64,000 nucleotides of DNA from Saururus chinensis. Its lineage: Eukaryota; Streptophyta; Magnoliopsida; Piperales; Saururaceae. Shown here piece by piece: positions 54,901-63,412 of the stretch. Below the pieces are notes generated by a model, which did no database searches, was not told where the DNA came from, and worked only from the letters and a program-made list of their open reading frames with translations. Position numbers and translations under genes: made by a program. Every line of letters begins with the position of its first letter. Position 1 is the first letter of the stretch. The stretch lies in the NCBI GenBank assembly GCA_035235625.1, contig CP141145.1:4712001-4776000 (forward strand), read 5' to 3'.

Positions 54901-55633
54901 CTTAGTCATTTTTCCTGTGGTTATGGGTCACTTTTGGACTTGTGATGAGGACATATTTGTAGTTACTCAATATCCGAAATTTCAGAATGACATCTTGAAG
55001 TTGACTAAAGACGACCAAAGATGACTGTGGAAGTAGGTGAAAGAATAGTTGTTAATATGACTTAGATGTGAAAATGGTCTATGATAGGGCTGAGCAGTAG
55101 AGCAGAATCCATGTTGCGGGCCCCGATATGGGATAAGCTATTGATGATGATGATGATGATGATGATGATCTTGAAGTAATGCATTTGTGAAAGAGACCTC
55201 AGATTGTTATGCATTACATCTATCAAAGTGGAAAGTTCGACCAGCCCATTCATATTGTGTGACTTGGTTAAGCTCAATTTAGTCTGGACAAACCACCTAT
55301 AGTATTATTTGGATATCTGCTAAAAATGGTTATTCCATAATGTTAATTTATGCTTTTCTGATTCCATCCTTATCTCTCACTTTAAAAATTTCAATCTTTC
55401 CTTGTAGATTTGTTGTTTTCGGTATTATTATGTTGTCTTTTGGTGATTTCCAGTTAGTTAACAAATAAACCAAGTTATGTGTTAATTGCTTCAGAAATAC
55501 TTTTGAAAACAATGCTCATTCTGGTTGTAAATATTGATAAGTGTGGAATTTGCAGGAGTCATCCGCATCGAAGTGGGATGATATTGTGTTCATTCCACCG
55601 GGGTTTGATGTTTCAACTGGTGCAGCACAATAG
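30470..55633 (+). CDS. TIC22L: TIC22-like chloroplast protein import factor (7 exons, 284 aa)
   Basis: Tic22 family proteins sit in the plastid intermembrane space and help move preproteins between the outer (TOC) and inner (TIC) translocons. Coding exons: 30,470-30,937, 31,391-31,465, 47,909-47,965, 54,406-54,465, 54,548-54,628, 54,716-54,751 and 55,556-55,633; every intron is GT-AG and phase 0. Residues 1-75 are rich in Ser, Asn, His and Pro with few acidic residues, as expected for targeting. Family landmarks: [21 protein letters not shown] (about 89-109), [15 protein letters not shown] (119-133), [17 protein letters not shown] (157-173), GVPVFQ (195-200), [15 protein letters not shown], and the closing [16 protein letters not shown]. 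It most resembles the longer 'Tic22-like' (Arabidopsis Tic22-III) type. Introns 2 (16,443 bp) and 3 (6,440 bp) are filled with transposons, yet no coding lesion is seen. Confidence 0.93.
31391..31465 (+). CDS. TIC22L: TIC22-like exon 2
   Basis: 25 codons (VFQLK ... NALK) between GAAACAG| and CTTAAG|GTAAAC. It continues the Tic22 domain in frame from exon 1. Confidence 0.92.
31466..32165 (+). other. Start of intron 2, no element recognised
   Basis: About 700 bp of intron sequence before the LINE fragment. No domain or repeat recognised. Confidence 0.5.
32166..34150 (+). pseudogene. LINE (L1-type) reverse transcriptase remnant in intron 2
   Basis: Frames at 32,166-32,578 and 32,606-32,940 show L1-type reverse transcriptase text: [20 protein letters not shown] with the conserved P-x-D-x-F block, then [18 protein letters not shown] and KVDLKKAY, then [11 protein letters not shown]. 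The domain resumes after a solo LTR at about 33,318 with a QGCP block, a FADD-like 'active site' region in frameshifted form ([11 protein letters not shown]) and the downstream GLPLFSG / GKVLSYA blocks (33,642-33,790). No endonuclease domain precedes it, so the copy is 5'-truncated, as usual for LINEs. Many stops and frameshifts. Same strand as the host gene. Confidence 0.85.
32959..33312. mobile_element. Solo LTR of 354 bp inside the LINE
   Basis: Starts TGTTCTGAACC and ends ACTACATCA, flanked by a perfect 5-bp duplication ATGTG (32,954-32,958 and 33,313-33,317). Removing it rejoins the LINE reading frame up to its QGCP block, which confirms both borders. Confidence 0.85.
34180..34232 (+). 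repeat. Microsatellite (CT)n, (CA)n, (GA)n
   Basis: Consecutive runs of CT, CA and GA dinucleotides in the presumed 5' LTR tail of the next element. Confidence 0.85.
34402..38430 (+). pseudogene. R1 gag-pol remnant, first part
   Basis: Decayed polyprotein split over all three + frames. Seen in order: gag core ([12 protein letters not shown], about 35,160-35,200), protease with the Asp in VLIDSGSRN (35,870-35,900), reverse transcriptase (LRPF..., [19 protein letters not shown] at 37,151-37,210 and a [10 protein letters not shown] version of the active-site block), RNase H (VESDASSG and YFSKVLYG ... [11 protein letters not shown], 37,660-37,800) and the start of integrase (zinc-binding region at about 38,195-38,310, then the MDFIEGL block with the first catalytic Asp at 38,400). 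Many stops and frameshifts. Confidence 0.8.
36385..36758. mobile_element. hAT-like MITE (374 bp) in R1
   Basis: Ends TAGGGCTGGGAATC and TACCAACCCTA, flanked by CACATGAC and CACATTAC, an 8-bp duplication with one change. The interior has GGGTCGGGTTGGGTCGG and its complement-like ACCCAACCC, a type of MITE common in plants. It lies between the protease and reverse transcriptase of R1. A sister-type element sits at 51,125. Confidence 0.65.
39520..40370 (-). repeat. 46-bp minisatellite in solo LTR R2
   Basis: Roughly 18 imperfect copies of a unit containing CAGCA(T/A)GA(T/C)AA, GATCGAATTAGGGCTGAAAT and a short AT-rich tail. Most copies keep the 46-bp period. Confidence 0.85.
40496..40892 (+). repeat. 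R3 5' LTR
   Basis: Starts TGCTATGATCTAC (third base changed from the T seen in the 3' copy) and ends GGGACATAACA. TATA-like and CT-rich words near 40,690-40,760 may belong to its promoter and leader. Confidence 0.92.
40896..40907 (+). other. R3 primer-binding site
   Basis: TGGTATCCGAGC, three bases after the LTR; one mismatch to the TGGTATCAGAGC word complementary to initiator Met tRNA. Confidence 0.85.
40933..42400 (+). pseudogene. R3 gag
   Basis: Starts [13 protein letters not shown] at 40,933. Stops include a TAG near 41,204, and the frame changes by about 41,360. The capsid core follows ([57 protein letters not shown]) and then a zinc knuckle [14 protein letters not shown] at 42,203-42,244. 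It packages element RNA. Several in-frame stops (about 41,636, 41,779 and 41,996) sit where a sense codon is expected. Confidence 0.85.
42401..45660 (+). pseudogene. R3 pol (protease, RT, RNase H, integrase, chromodomain)
   Basis: Protease Asp in [12 protein letters not shown] (42,422). Reverse transcriptase 42,993-43,640, with [42 protein letters not shown] and the catalytic pair in [10 protein letters not shown]. RNase H about 43,840-44,160 ([31 protein letters not shown]), with a frameshift near 44,000. Integrase from 44,400: HHCC zinc-binding region ([15 protein letters not shown] ... CDVCQ), first Asp in [10 protein letters not shown], second in VSNCDPVF, Glu in [10 protein letters not shown] frameshift near 45,240 leads to [13 protein letters not shown] and the [10 protein letters not shown] block, and the end ([20 protein letters not shown]) is a chromodomain-like tail typical of chromoviruses, used to steer insertion to particular chromatin. 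Confidence 0.88.
45679..45690 (+). other. R3 polypurine tract
   Basis: TTGGTGGAGGGA directly abuts the TG of the 3' LTR; it is the purine-rich primer for plus-strand synthesis. Confidence 0.7.
45691..46088 (+). repeat. R3 3' LTR
   Basis: Starts TGTTATGATCTAC, ends CAGGGACATAACA, followed by the TCCCC duplication. Confidence 0.93.
46711..47720 (+). pseudogene. R1 integrase remainder and chromodomain relic
   Basis: Continues the R1 integrase after the R2 insertion: [15 protein letters not shown] (46,720-46,765), the SVKLSTAY block, an integrase-tail-like [13 protein letters not shown] at about 47,245-47,280 and [15 protein letters not shown] (47,299-47,345). [16 protein letters not shown] segment at about 47,630-47,672 is a chromodomain relic. 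Stops and frameshifts are frequent. No LTR follows before exon 3 of the host gene. Confidence 0.8.
47909..47965 (+). CDS. TIC22L: TIC22-like exon 3
   Basis: 19 codons ending GVPVFQ, between a T-rich tract ending TTTTCAG| and TTTCAG|GTGCTC. It is separated from exon 2 by 16.4 kb, yet continues the protein exactly where the family pattern requires. Confidence 0.88.
47966..48968 (+). other. Start of intron 3, no element recognised
   Basis: About 1 kb of AT-rich intron sequence. No domain or repeat recognised. Confidence 0.5.
48969..49399 (+). mobile_element. LTR of 431 bp with primer-binding site (intron 3)
   Basis: Starts TGTTATGGCCCATT, ends AATTCACAACA, and is followed at once by TTGGTATTGGAG (49,400-49,411), a primer-binding-like word. 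It has a CT-rich 3' part typical of short gypsy LTRs. Only about 100 bp of internal sequence follows before the next element, so the rest of its own element is missing. Confidence 0.65.
49611..50010 (+). pseudogene. Forward-oriented gag N-terminal copy
   Basis: Frame fragments [14 protein letters not shown] and [24 protein letters not shown] correspond to the reverse-strand gag at 53,160-53,345 and 50,260-50,520 (shared words GAGGCATCC, AGCAGCCAAGGA, CAGCAAG and GGGCTGCAGGGCATG). It joins the LTR start directly at CACCTTGTGGG, so the rest of the LTR and the primer site are deleted. Confidence 0.6.
50050..50520 (-). pseudogene. Extra gag N-terminal copy, reverse strand
   Basis: Aligns with 52,870-53,340 over its whole length (for example CACTTCATCATCCC, AAAGTTGAGG/TAGAGTTGAGG and GCAAGGCAGGAT). 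It abuts the truncated RT at about 50,525, so a duplication or template switch has placed gag after RT. Confidence 0.6.
50525..51120 (-). pseudogene. Reverse transcriptase fragment of the intron-3 gypsy element
   Basis: Reverse-strand frame from 51,136 down: [73 protein letters not shown], then in shifted frame a FDDILV-like active-site block near 50,600. RNase H and integrase are absent because sequence changes to gag at about 50,525. Confidence 0.8.
51125..51474. mobile_element. hAT-like MITE (350 bp) between protease and RT
   Basis: Ends TAGGGATGCCACTCGGGTCGGG on the left and, in reverse, TAGCGATGCCGCTGGGTCGGG on the right. Flanks are GTGGGAT and GTGGGGAT. Both flanks encode the same short LIP word of the gypsy polyprotein, confirming insertion inside the element. 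The middle is extremely A/T-rich. Confidence 0.7.
51663..53350 (-). pseudogene. gag and protease of the intron-3 gypsy element
   Basis: On the reverse strand: gag N terminus (53,350-52,870), capsid core [19 protein letters not shown] (about 52,700), a decayed zinc knuckle [12 protein letters not shown] (52,215-52,180), and protease with [20 protein letters not shown] (51,980-51,920) followed by [10 protein letters not shown]. Several stops and frame changes. It resembles R3 and R1 closely enough to be another Reina-like chromovirus. Confidence 0.8.
53357..53682 (-). repeat. LTR (326 bp), reverse orientation
   Basis: Read in reverse it starts TGTTATGGTTCACC and ends GGGTTTACAACA, followed by TTGGAATACGAA as a decayed primer site and then gag. 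It contains a run of twelve G on the + strand near 53,461. Confidence 0.75.
54028..54227. mobile_element. Stowaway-like MITE, 200 bp
   Basis: Ends CTCCCTCCATCCC and GGGATGGAGTGAG are inverted repeats of the Tc1/mariner Stowaway kind, flanked by TA on both sides. Non-coding. It ends about 180 bp before exon 4. Confidence 0.85.
54406..54465 (+). CDS. TIC22L: TIC22-like exon 4
   Basis: 20 codons (SRSLILNSG ... YRPVFFRK) between ATGAAG| and AGAAAG|GTCAG. The acceptor lacks a strong pyrimidine tract next to it, so its exact place relies on the family alignment. Confidence 0.85.
54548..54628 (+). CDS. TIC22L: TIC22-like exon 5
   Basis: 27 codons ([10 protein letters not shown] ... FKQGDLN) between TTTGTAG| and CTAAAT|GTACAA. 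The donor is weaker than the others (AAT|GTACAA). Confidence 0.88.
54716..54751 (+). CDS. TIC22L: TIC22-like exon 6
   Basis: Twelve-codon microexon ([12 protein letters not shown]) between GTTGCAG| and ATGAAG|GTAAAA. Confidence 0.88.
55080..55169 (+). mobile_element. 3' end of an RTE-type LINE or derived SINE (intron 6)
   Basis: GCAGAATCCATGTTGCGGG, then CCCCGATATGGGATAAGC, leads into a (GAT)n run at 55,143-55,169. A CCATGTGGCCGACCCC ... GGGATAAGGC stem followed by a trinucleotide tail is the usual 3' end of plant RTE-clade elements. No coding part remains. Confidence 0.55.
55556..55633 (+). CDS. TIC22L: TIC22-like exon 7 and stop
   Basis: 25 codons plus TAG, from TTTGCAG|. It encodes the strongly conserved closing segment [16 protein letters not shown]. 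Confidence 0.92.
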   Translation, partial: ESSASKWDDIVFIPPGFDVSTGAAQ

Positions 55634-55797
55634 TGGGTTTACTATTTGACGTATGCTTCTAGGAGACAACCAGAAGATTCAGAATACAAACTTGGGCAGA
55701 CATGAACACGAAGGTTTGGTTTGTTGGAGTTCTGAGTTCTTGTTGTAGTCAGCATTTGTTTTTAAAGGTACTTAATGTTTGTCACTTGTATGGATAC

Positions 55798-55803
55798 AAT
55801 AAA
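55798..55803 (+). terminator. Likely polyadenylation signal of the TIC22-like gene
   Basis: AATAAA lies 165 bp after the stop codon, in a T-rich 3' region. The cleavage site was not located. Confidence 0.5.
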
Positions 55804-56148
55804 TTTGTCAAAGGAGGAGATGATTTTCTAAATTTTTTAATGCAAAAGGCTTTGAAGAACTTTAATTAATTGTTGAAAAACTTGTGCAGAAAGAATAATA
55901 AAGTGTGGCAAGTAACATTGGATTTGAGAAGTGATAGCAAGTACAATATTTTTATGATGGTTTACACCTCAAACCCTTCAAATGATTGATGATGCCAATG
56001 ATAAAATATTTATGACAAAAGTGCTATGTAAGCATGATAGTTTTTTACTTTTTGTAAACATTTTCAATAATGGGATTATTCAAGAAGAGTTGACATAAAC
56101 TCCCAACAAAGGAAGGGTGACTTATACGAGGTAGGAATTTCTCCTATT

Positions 56149-57303
56149 TTGATGGAGAAGATAGATAAACTAACACTGAAAGTGGATGCATTATTGTCGG
56201 CTGAAAGACCACAAATGTCATCTGCTTCTAAGGTGTGTTCTATATGTGTTCTCGTCATGCCCATTTTACATAGGCTTGCCCCGCTTGCTCTACACGACAT
56301 GACTATATTGATGACCAAACCAATGTTTTCAATGTCTTTCCTAGACAAGTCAATAACACATTCACATGCAACCCAGGCTAGGTTAGGCATTCTAATTTTT
56401 CTTGGTCAAAAGAGTTTCATCAAGGAGGACTTCCAAGGTACTCGCCAAATTGGTCTTACCTGCAAAAGGTTCAAACATTTCCCCTATAACCTAAGAAACC
56501 TTCGCATGAAGATATTTTGATCATATTCATGCAAAGTTTTCTCTTGTTTCAAAGAGACACAACATACAATGCAAGCCACCCAACAAACTTTACGTGCAAA
56601 CCCCAAGGGAAAGTTTGAAGTAGGCTCAAATTTTAGACAAAAATTAGTTCATGAGCAAGTCAAGACCATAACATATTTACAAAGTGGAAATGCCCAAGCA
56701 AGACAAAGAACCAGCCCAGGGAGTGTGAGTTCTAAGAAGATCCTAAAGCCTTCTACCATGACCGAGTCTAACCTTGTAGCCCTTTATGTGCACAAAGCTC
56801 ATTTCCTTCAAAGACTCATAATGACAAAACAAGGAAACCAATTCAATGAGACAATGAAAATGTTTAAGAAAGTCCAAATTAATATTTTATTACTTGATGT
56901 CATCATGAAAGTTTTTACTTGTGTCAAATTCCTTAAAGACCTTTGCACCGCACCCAAAAAAGGAAAATGAATGTGCACAAAAAGTTTTTCTCATTGAACA
57001 AGTAGCTCAATCCTTCAGCATAATACTTCACTAAAGTTTAAAGACCCAGGATGCCACACCACTTGTTTTATTTGAGACCATACCATATAGATGACATTAT
57101 CTGACTTAGGTGTTAGTGCTAACTTGCTACCATTTTTAGTGAATGAACAACTTGGGTTAGGAGAGATGAAAAAGATGAAGCTGACTACTACAACACTACT
57201 TGTTGATAGATATACTAAGGTCCCACATGGTGTTATTGAGGATGTCCTTATAAAGGTTAATACATTTTACTTCCCTTTAGACTTTATAGTCACAGAAGCA
57301 TAA
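56149..57303 (+). pseudogene. Athila gag C-terminal part and protease relic
   Basis: KVDALLSAERPQ and a decayed C-x2-C zinc-knuckle region (CSICVL) at about 56,185-56,260, followed by a frame fragment 56,569-56,970 with no clear domain. The protease at 57,091-57,303 has lost the usual D-[LST]-G core in part (it reads LGVSANLLPF) but keeps VPHGVIEDVLIKV and FYFPLDFIV. Confidence 0.7.
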
Positions 57304-58019
57304 CTTTTTGAAAATACCAGTAGACAAATCCGGTGATCCTAGCATGGCCATTCTTGCCCACATCCAATGCCATTACCAATTGTGGGAATGGGGTAATGAA
57401 GTCATCTTCTGGAAATTTGAAACTCAAACTCAATATTTTTTATATTAGACAACAACCATCTGAGCTAGATGAATTGTATGAAGTGAACATGATTGAAAAT
57501 TTAGTGCTAGAATCCTTTTCATGTTCTTCCTTTGATGATCCTCTCAATAGTTGCTTGACCCATTGATGCTTAGATTATTACATAGAGGGGTCCATTATAA
57601 GATTTAATGTTTTGCTTGACTCCAACCTTGTTTCGGACCATACCGCATGGAAACCAAAGATGGAACCTCTATTAGTTCTTGAGTCTAAATGTGTCCCATA
57701 TGTTGAAAAAACACCTGCTCTTGACCTCAAACTATTACCTAAAACTCTAAAATGTGCTTTCTTAGGTCCTTCTAAAATCTTGCCTTTTATAATTTCTTCT
57801 AACCTTGACGTAGAATAGAAAGGTAAGTTACTTAATATTCTTTAAGAACAGAAGACAATTTTAGGGTGGACAACAGTAGACATAAGGGTATAAGTCCTAC
57901 TGTTTGTATGCATGGTATTCACCTTGAGGAACATGCAAAAACCACCCATGAGATGCAACATAGGCTTAACCCTAATATGAAGGAGGTCATCGGAGGTGCT
58001 AAAATTGTTAGATGATGGC

Positions 58020-60270
58020 ATCATAAATACATCTCAAATAGTAGTTGGGTTGGACCAATTTAGGTTGTTCCCAAGAAGTGAGGAATCATGGTAGTAAAAA
58101 ATGATCATGATGAATTAGTGCCCACCTATATGATGATTGGGTGGTGGGTTTGCATTGACTACCAAAAATTAAACACAGTCACAAAGAAAGATCACTTTAA
58201 ACTTCCATTCATTGGCCATCTACTTGAGCAATTAGCTGGCATAGTTATTATTGTTTCTTGGATGGTTATTTCTACTTTCACTTGTCCTTTTGGTACTTTT
58301 GCAATTAGTTGTATGCCATTTGGGTTATGCAATGCAGCTGTTACTCTTCAGTGATGCATGGTGGCTATATTTTCTGATGTTTGTGCGCTTTATTGAGGTC
58401 TCTAAGGATGATTTTTCTATGTTTGATCCCTCTTTTGACGAATGTTGACACAACATTAGTCTCTTGTTTTGGCAAGATTCAAGGTAACTAACCTTGTGCT
58501 CAATTGGGATAAATGTCACTTTATGATCCGTCAAGGGATAGTACTTGAGCATGTTATTCCAAGTTGGGGCATTGAGGTTGATAAGACAAAGTTGATTTGA
58601 TTTCTAGTCTCCCTCCTCCACATATGAAGAAGGAATTAGATCCTTTCTTTGTCATGCTAGGTTTTATAGGAGATTCATTAAAGACTTTAGCAAAATTTCT
58701 TGACCATTATACAATTTTACTTGGTAAAGATGTTACTTTTGTCTTTGATGATGCATGTTTACAAGCTTTTGAAAAGCTAAAATAGTTTTCAACTTCAGCC
58801 ACCATAATTCAACCACCTTATTGGAATTTACCTCGGAGCATATGTGTAATACATCTGATTATGCGATTGGAGCTATCATAGGGTTGTGGATGAATAAGGT
58901 TTCCCGTGTCATCTATTATGCCAGTAGAACTCTCAGTGATGCTCAACTAACTTATTCTACCACTAAAAATGTGTTTTTGTCTATAATATTTACTCTAGAA
59001 AAGGTTTGATCATATCTCTTAGGATCCAAAATCATATTGTTTTCAGATCATGCAGCTTTGAAGTATCTGCTATCAAAGAAAGACACTAAACCTCATTTAA
59101 TATGTTGAATTGTACTGCAACAATAGTTTGATATTGAGATTAGAGATAATAAAGGTGTGAAAATATTGTAGTTGACCACTTATCTAGGCTCATTGTAGAA
59201 TTGACTGATGACTTTACCCTTGAATAAGTCTTTCCTTGATGAACAACTTTTAGCAGTTTCCTAATTACCTTGGGATGCATACATTGTTAATTATCTTGTC
59301 ACAGGTCAACTTCCTGAACAATTGACTAAACAAGATAAATCAAAATTCTTTTTTGAGTTTAGCACTTATTTTGGGATGATCCATATCTATTTAAATATTT
59401 CCCAAATCAAGTCATTAGGAGATGTGTGCTAGAGAGCAAGGTTCATGGTTTTTTTCCTTCTACCATGCTCATACATGTGGTGGACATTTTGTAATCAAGA
59501 AAACTATTGCAAGGATCTTGGTATGTGGATTCTATTGGCCTTCAATTTTTAGAGATACCCATGACTTTTGTTTTGTGTAACTAATGCCAAACATGATTCC
59601 TCTTCCTAACATTATTATTATTGAGTTATTTGATGTTTGGTTGATATTGACTTCATGAGCCCATGTCCTCTGTCATTTGGTTATCTTTACATCTTTGTTG
59701 TTGTTGTTGATTATTTTCCAAGTGGGTCGAGGAGTACGCTGCGAGACGAATGATCATAAAGTTGTGGTCTATATCTTAGAGAAATATCTTTTCTCATTTT
59801 CAGTATTCCTCGTGCAATTATAAGTTATGGAGGTAATCCAATTTGCAATATGCCATTTGAATCTATGTTTAAAACGTGTTACCCAGAAAATTACAATCCT
59901 CCACAAAGCAAGTGGCTAAGTTAAGTTTTCAATAGGAAAATTATATGCATTTTAGAGAAAATTATTTGACCTTACTAGAAGGAATGGGAGAAAAGCTAAA
60001 TGATGCTCTTTGGGTCTACCGTAGAGCGTTTAAGCCCTTGATTGGAATGTCTCCCTATAGACTTGTCTTTAGAAAAGCTTGCCACTTGTGGAATTAGAAC
60101 ATCATGCATATTGGGCTATCAAGGCTTTCAATTTCGATATGCGCAAGGCTGGATCACATCATAAGTTGCAACTGAATGAGTTGGAAGAGATGCGCAATAA
60201 TGCTTATGATAATGCAAAGATTTCTAAAGAAAGGACAAATTTTTTTGTCACAAATCAATCTTTTTAAAGC
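58020..60270 (+). pseudogene. Athila RT, RNase H and integrase relic
   Basis: RT: WWVCIDYQKLNTVTKKDHFKLPFI and LEQLAG (58,140-58,230), a deletion after FLDG-like text, then FTCPFGTFAI and MPFGLCNA (58,270-58,345), VEVSKDDFSMFDPSFDEC-like active-site remnant (58,390-58,445), VLNWDKCHF-like text near 58,500. RNase H: TSDYAIGAI, VIYYASRTLSDAQLTYSTT (58,840-58,970). Integrase: zinc-binding and core traces at 59,430-59,850 and the tail WAIKAFNFDMRKAGSHHKLQLNELEEMRNNAYDNAKI (60,111-60,225). More than a dozen stops. Confidence 0.78.
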
Positions 60271-60711
60271 CCATTGAGCCAAATCAAAAGGTTTTGCCAC
60301 ACAATTCTAGATTACATCTTTTTCTAAGAAAATTATGCTCCAGATGGTATGGACCTTTTATTGTCACATAGATATTCCCTCATGGAGCTGTTGATATTCA
60401 AAACCCTAAAGATGGTAGTATTTTCAAAGTCAATCAAAGATTGAAATCATATTTGGATGGTTTTGCTAAGAGGGAGGTGATGAATGACTATTGGGATGAT
60501 GCTATCTACCCTAAGTGATTTGTGGGTACATCTGGCTGAAGACATAAAACATGTGCTTGTGGGAGGCAACCCAATTTTTTCTATTGCTTCATTTGTTTTA
60601 TTTATTTCTTCAGTTAGATGATTGCTAGCATTTGTTCATAGTTTGATAGTATGCTCGTATTGGTAGGAGTGCTATGCTTTAGGTTTGGGGGTGATGTTTT
60701 TGCATGCTAGT

Positions 60712-61140
60712 CTTTGTTTCCCCAACCTTTCACTAGTAGTTTCTTATTTTCTCTCTTATCATTTACGTATTCTGACACCCCAATTAAGGTTCTGACCAAT
60801 GCATCCACGGGCCAATGGTGGACCTGATTTTTTAGGTTTTCAAATTCATCAACAAAGTCTTGGATGGTAGTCTTACGTTGGAGAAACTTGATGAAATTTT
60901 GATATGCAAAAGGCCCAAAGCGGACAAGCATTGCCTACTCAAGACCATCCCATGTAGCACAAAGGTTTTGATGAAGGTAATGGCTGAGCCAATGGAGGGC
61001 ACAACCCTCCATGTGGAATGAAATATCAATCTTTTCATCCTTAGGGGTTCAGTGGACGTGCATGAAATGGCAAGCACGAATATGGCTTGTCACCTTTGAA
61101 CATTGAAAAGGTGAGGTGGTCGGGATGTGCTTGGACATAC
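60712..61140 (-). pseudogene. Ty3/gypsy gag fragment, reverse strand
   Basis: Reverse-strand text ISFHMEGCALHWLSHYLHQN, then MLVRFGPFAYQNFIKFLQRK, TIQDFVDEFENLKNQV: the capsid core of a gypsy gag. One TAG precedes MLVRFG. The fragment runs directly into the end of the LTR at 61,142, so that LTR probably inserted in or recombined with this gag. Confidence 0.7.
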
Positions 61141-61765
61141 CTGTCACGCCCCGGCGATGCCCGACCCGAGCCGAACCCGGTCTAGGGGCCAGTCAAACGC
61201 GCGGGGGCGACAAAGTGAAAATTGAGAAATGATCTAGCGGAAGACTTAATCCCTAACCACGGGCGATTAACAGAAACACGGAGTGCGCACAATCCTTTGA
61301 GCAAGAGTAAATAAAAGGGAAGAAAAGGTGTTGCTTATCACAAAGTAAACAACAATCTCAAACCCACAAGCTTAGTTAAGTAAAGCCCACACCGGCTCAA
61401 AATAAGTCATAATCATCACAACTGTAGTATATGACATAAATCCAAAACAAGAACCCTACACAAAGGTTCAAACATAAAGCATGAAACAAACGCAGGTAAG
61501 TCACGCAACGATCTCCATCATCACACCCAAGCTACCTCTGACCTTTCCTCATAGAGGCAATCCTGTCCGTCTGCGTGTCGCACCACGCAGCCCCAAATTA
61601 AAACACAAAAGAGGGGTGAGTTTTAACACTCAGCAATGGTTTTAAAATCACTGTCAACGTAGAAAATATGATAGCTTAGCAATGAGATCGTTCAGATCAA
61701 AGATTTACATAGTGCATCACTTTCTGATCACACATTCATATCACCCAACACGGCATCATAATGCA

Positions 61766-62045
61766 TAATTCAACCTGCATGGATGTATCTCTAACATACA
61801 TATTCCCACATGCATTCACATCATAACCAATCCCGCATGGATGTATCTCTAACATACATATTCCCACATGCATAACATCAAAATCAACATGCATGGATGT
61901 ATCTCTAGCATACATATTCCCACATGCATTCACATCATAACCAATCCCGCATGGGTGTATCTCTAACATACATATTCCCACATGCATAACATCAAAATCA
62001 ACATGCATGGATGTATCTCTAGCATACATATTCCACATGCATAGT
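61766..62045 (-). repeat. Minisatellite with 113-115-bp dimeric unit in LTR F
   Basis: Five copies of CATGGATGTATCTCTA(A/G)CAT with spacings of about 58, 55, 59 and 56 bases: two alternating sub-units (CACATGCATTCACATCATAAC and CACATGCATAACATCAAAATC types) form a higher-order repeat. Confidence 0.88.
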
Positions 62046-63304
62046 ATCAAATCAAACTCCATCAAAGAGTAACCACACAATAATGTCACACAGATGGGAG
62101 CATAGACAAGGCCACAAAGGCGTGTCATGGTCCAAAATTCTACACAAGAATTAAAGAAAAATCGGGGTTGTCAATCCCTAATACTGCTCGCCCTGGACGA
62201 TCCTGGCCAAGGATGTCCCATTCTCACACAGAGAATCTAGAGCAGGGGTGTTCGCCCAGGGACATCTCCTTCGGAGGGAAGAGCCCGAGTTCTCACACAG
62301 AGAACCCTAGAACACGTGGTAGCGGGGTGCACACGGCATACCACACTGGATTCTCAGGGTCCAGATGACACACATAATAACATTCTCACATATCCGCAAG
62401 ACAAGTACACAACTCGTCCCCACATCATTCCATTAAACAAGACTCAACCCGGGGAGTGCACTCGTTCCACACAGGAACTTCAAATCATTCCACACATGAA
62501 CTTCAAATCAAAATATGTCCTTTCGGACCAATCAACTTGCGATTAATCCACGACCGATCAATCCGGCACACAATTCCATTACATTGCATCCAATCGGTCA
62601 AATTCGATTAATCACGATGAAGCTTCAATTGGAAATCTATTTTCATGATGCGTGCAGCATAGTACATGCGTGGGCAAAGTATACATGAATCCTAATCCAT
62701 GATAAGTGCTCTCATCAGCCCCTAATGCATCATTCCTACTCACAATGTCAAGCTTCAACATCATCATTTAACCCCCACATGTGTGTGTAACTAGTAGAAT
62801 CATTTCACATAATGCATATCAACATGCTTGAAAATCAACTCACTACCACACTACACATGTGAATTTCTATCTAAACATGAATTCCAATGAAATCATAGTA
62901 GAAGAATCGTTGAAATCATAGCTAAATTCAAAACTCAACCACAAAGGCTAAACACATATAACATCACTCATTTCATCATTGAGTCATGACATTCACCAAC
63001 ATTCACACACCACTAATGACAATCTATCATGACAAATCAGTCCAACAATGATTGTAGTCCTACTGAAAATATATGCCTAACCAAAGAGAAACAACCATTC
63101 ATAATTTTAAGATAACGATTCCAACATCATGCCACAAAGCATAAGTCATTCTACCATCTCTAAGCATATATCTCAACTCCATAAACTCAATAGCATGCAT
63201 TTCCAGTAGCCTAACATAGCTTAAAATACTCCACATTCATATAAAATTGGCAAGCTAAAGTGGAATCATCAAAATAGACATCATATGCACAACACACAAT
63301 TTCC

Positions 63305-63412
63305 TGTGTAGTCGATTGATCGCCCTTCAGGCCGTTCGATCGATTACACGCAAAAATTTGAAATTTACAGTTCAGCCAATCGATTGCCCTGCAGGGCCGA
63401 TCGATCACCAAC
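63305..63412 (-). repeat. GATCGATC motif cluster in LTR F
   Basis: GTCGATTGATCGCCC, GCCGTTCGATCGATTAC, CCAATCGATTGCCCTGC and GGGCCGATCGATCACC occur within about 110 bases, in two inverted pairs each joined by CCCTTCAGG or CCCTGCAGGG. Confidence 0.7.

Larger units (their letters stand above)
56070..60560 (+). mobile_element. Athila-type Ty3/gypsy remnant
   Basis: Gag, protease, RT, RNase H and integrase relics in order on the + strand, with no recognisable LTRs. The lineage is called from Athila-like text: the protease core LGVSANLLPFLVNEQLGLGE, the VPKKS...VVKND...P pre-RT block, and a GGGAGGCAACCCAA word after integrase near 60,560. Heavily mutated and older looking than R3. The segment 55,804-56,070 shows nothing. 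Confidence 0.78.

Noticed and set aside
61766-62128. 130-codon reverse-strand frame with repeated CMLEIHP text
   Set aside because: Translation of the LTR F minisatellite; not a protein gene.
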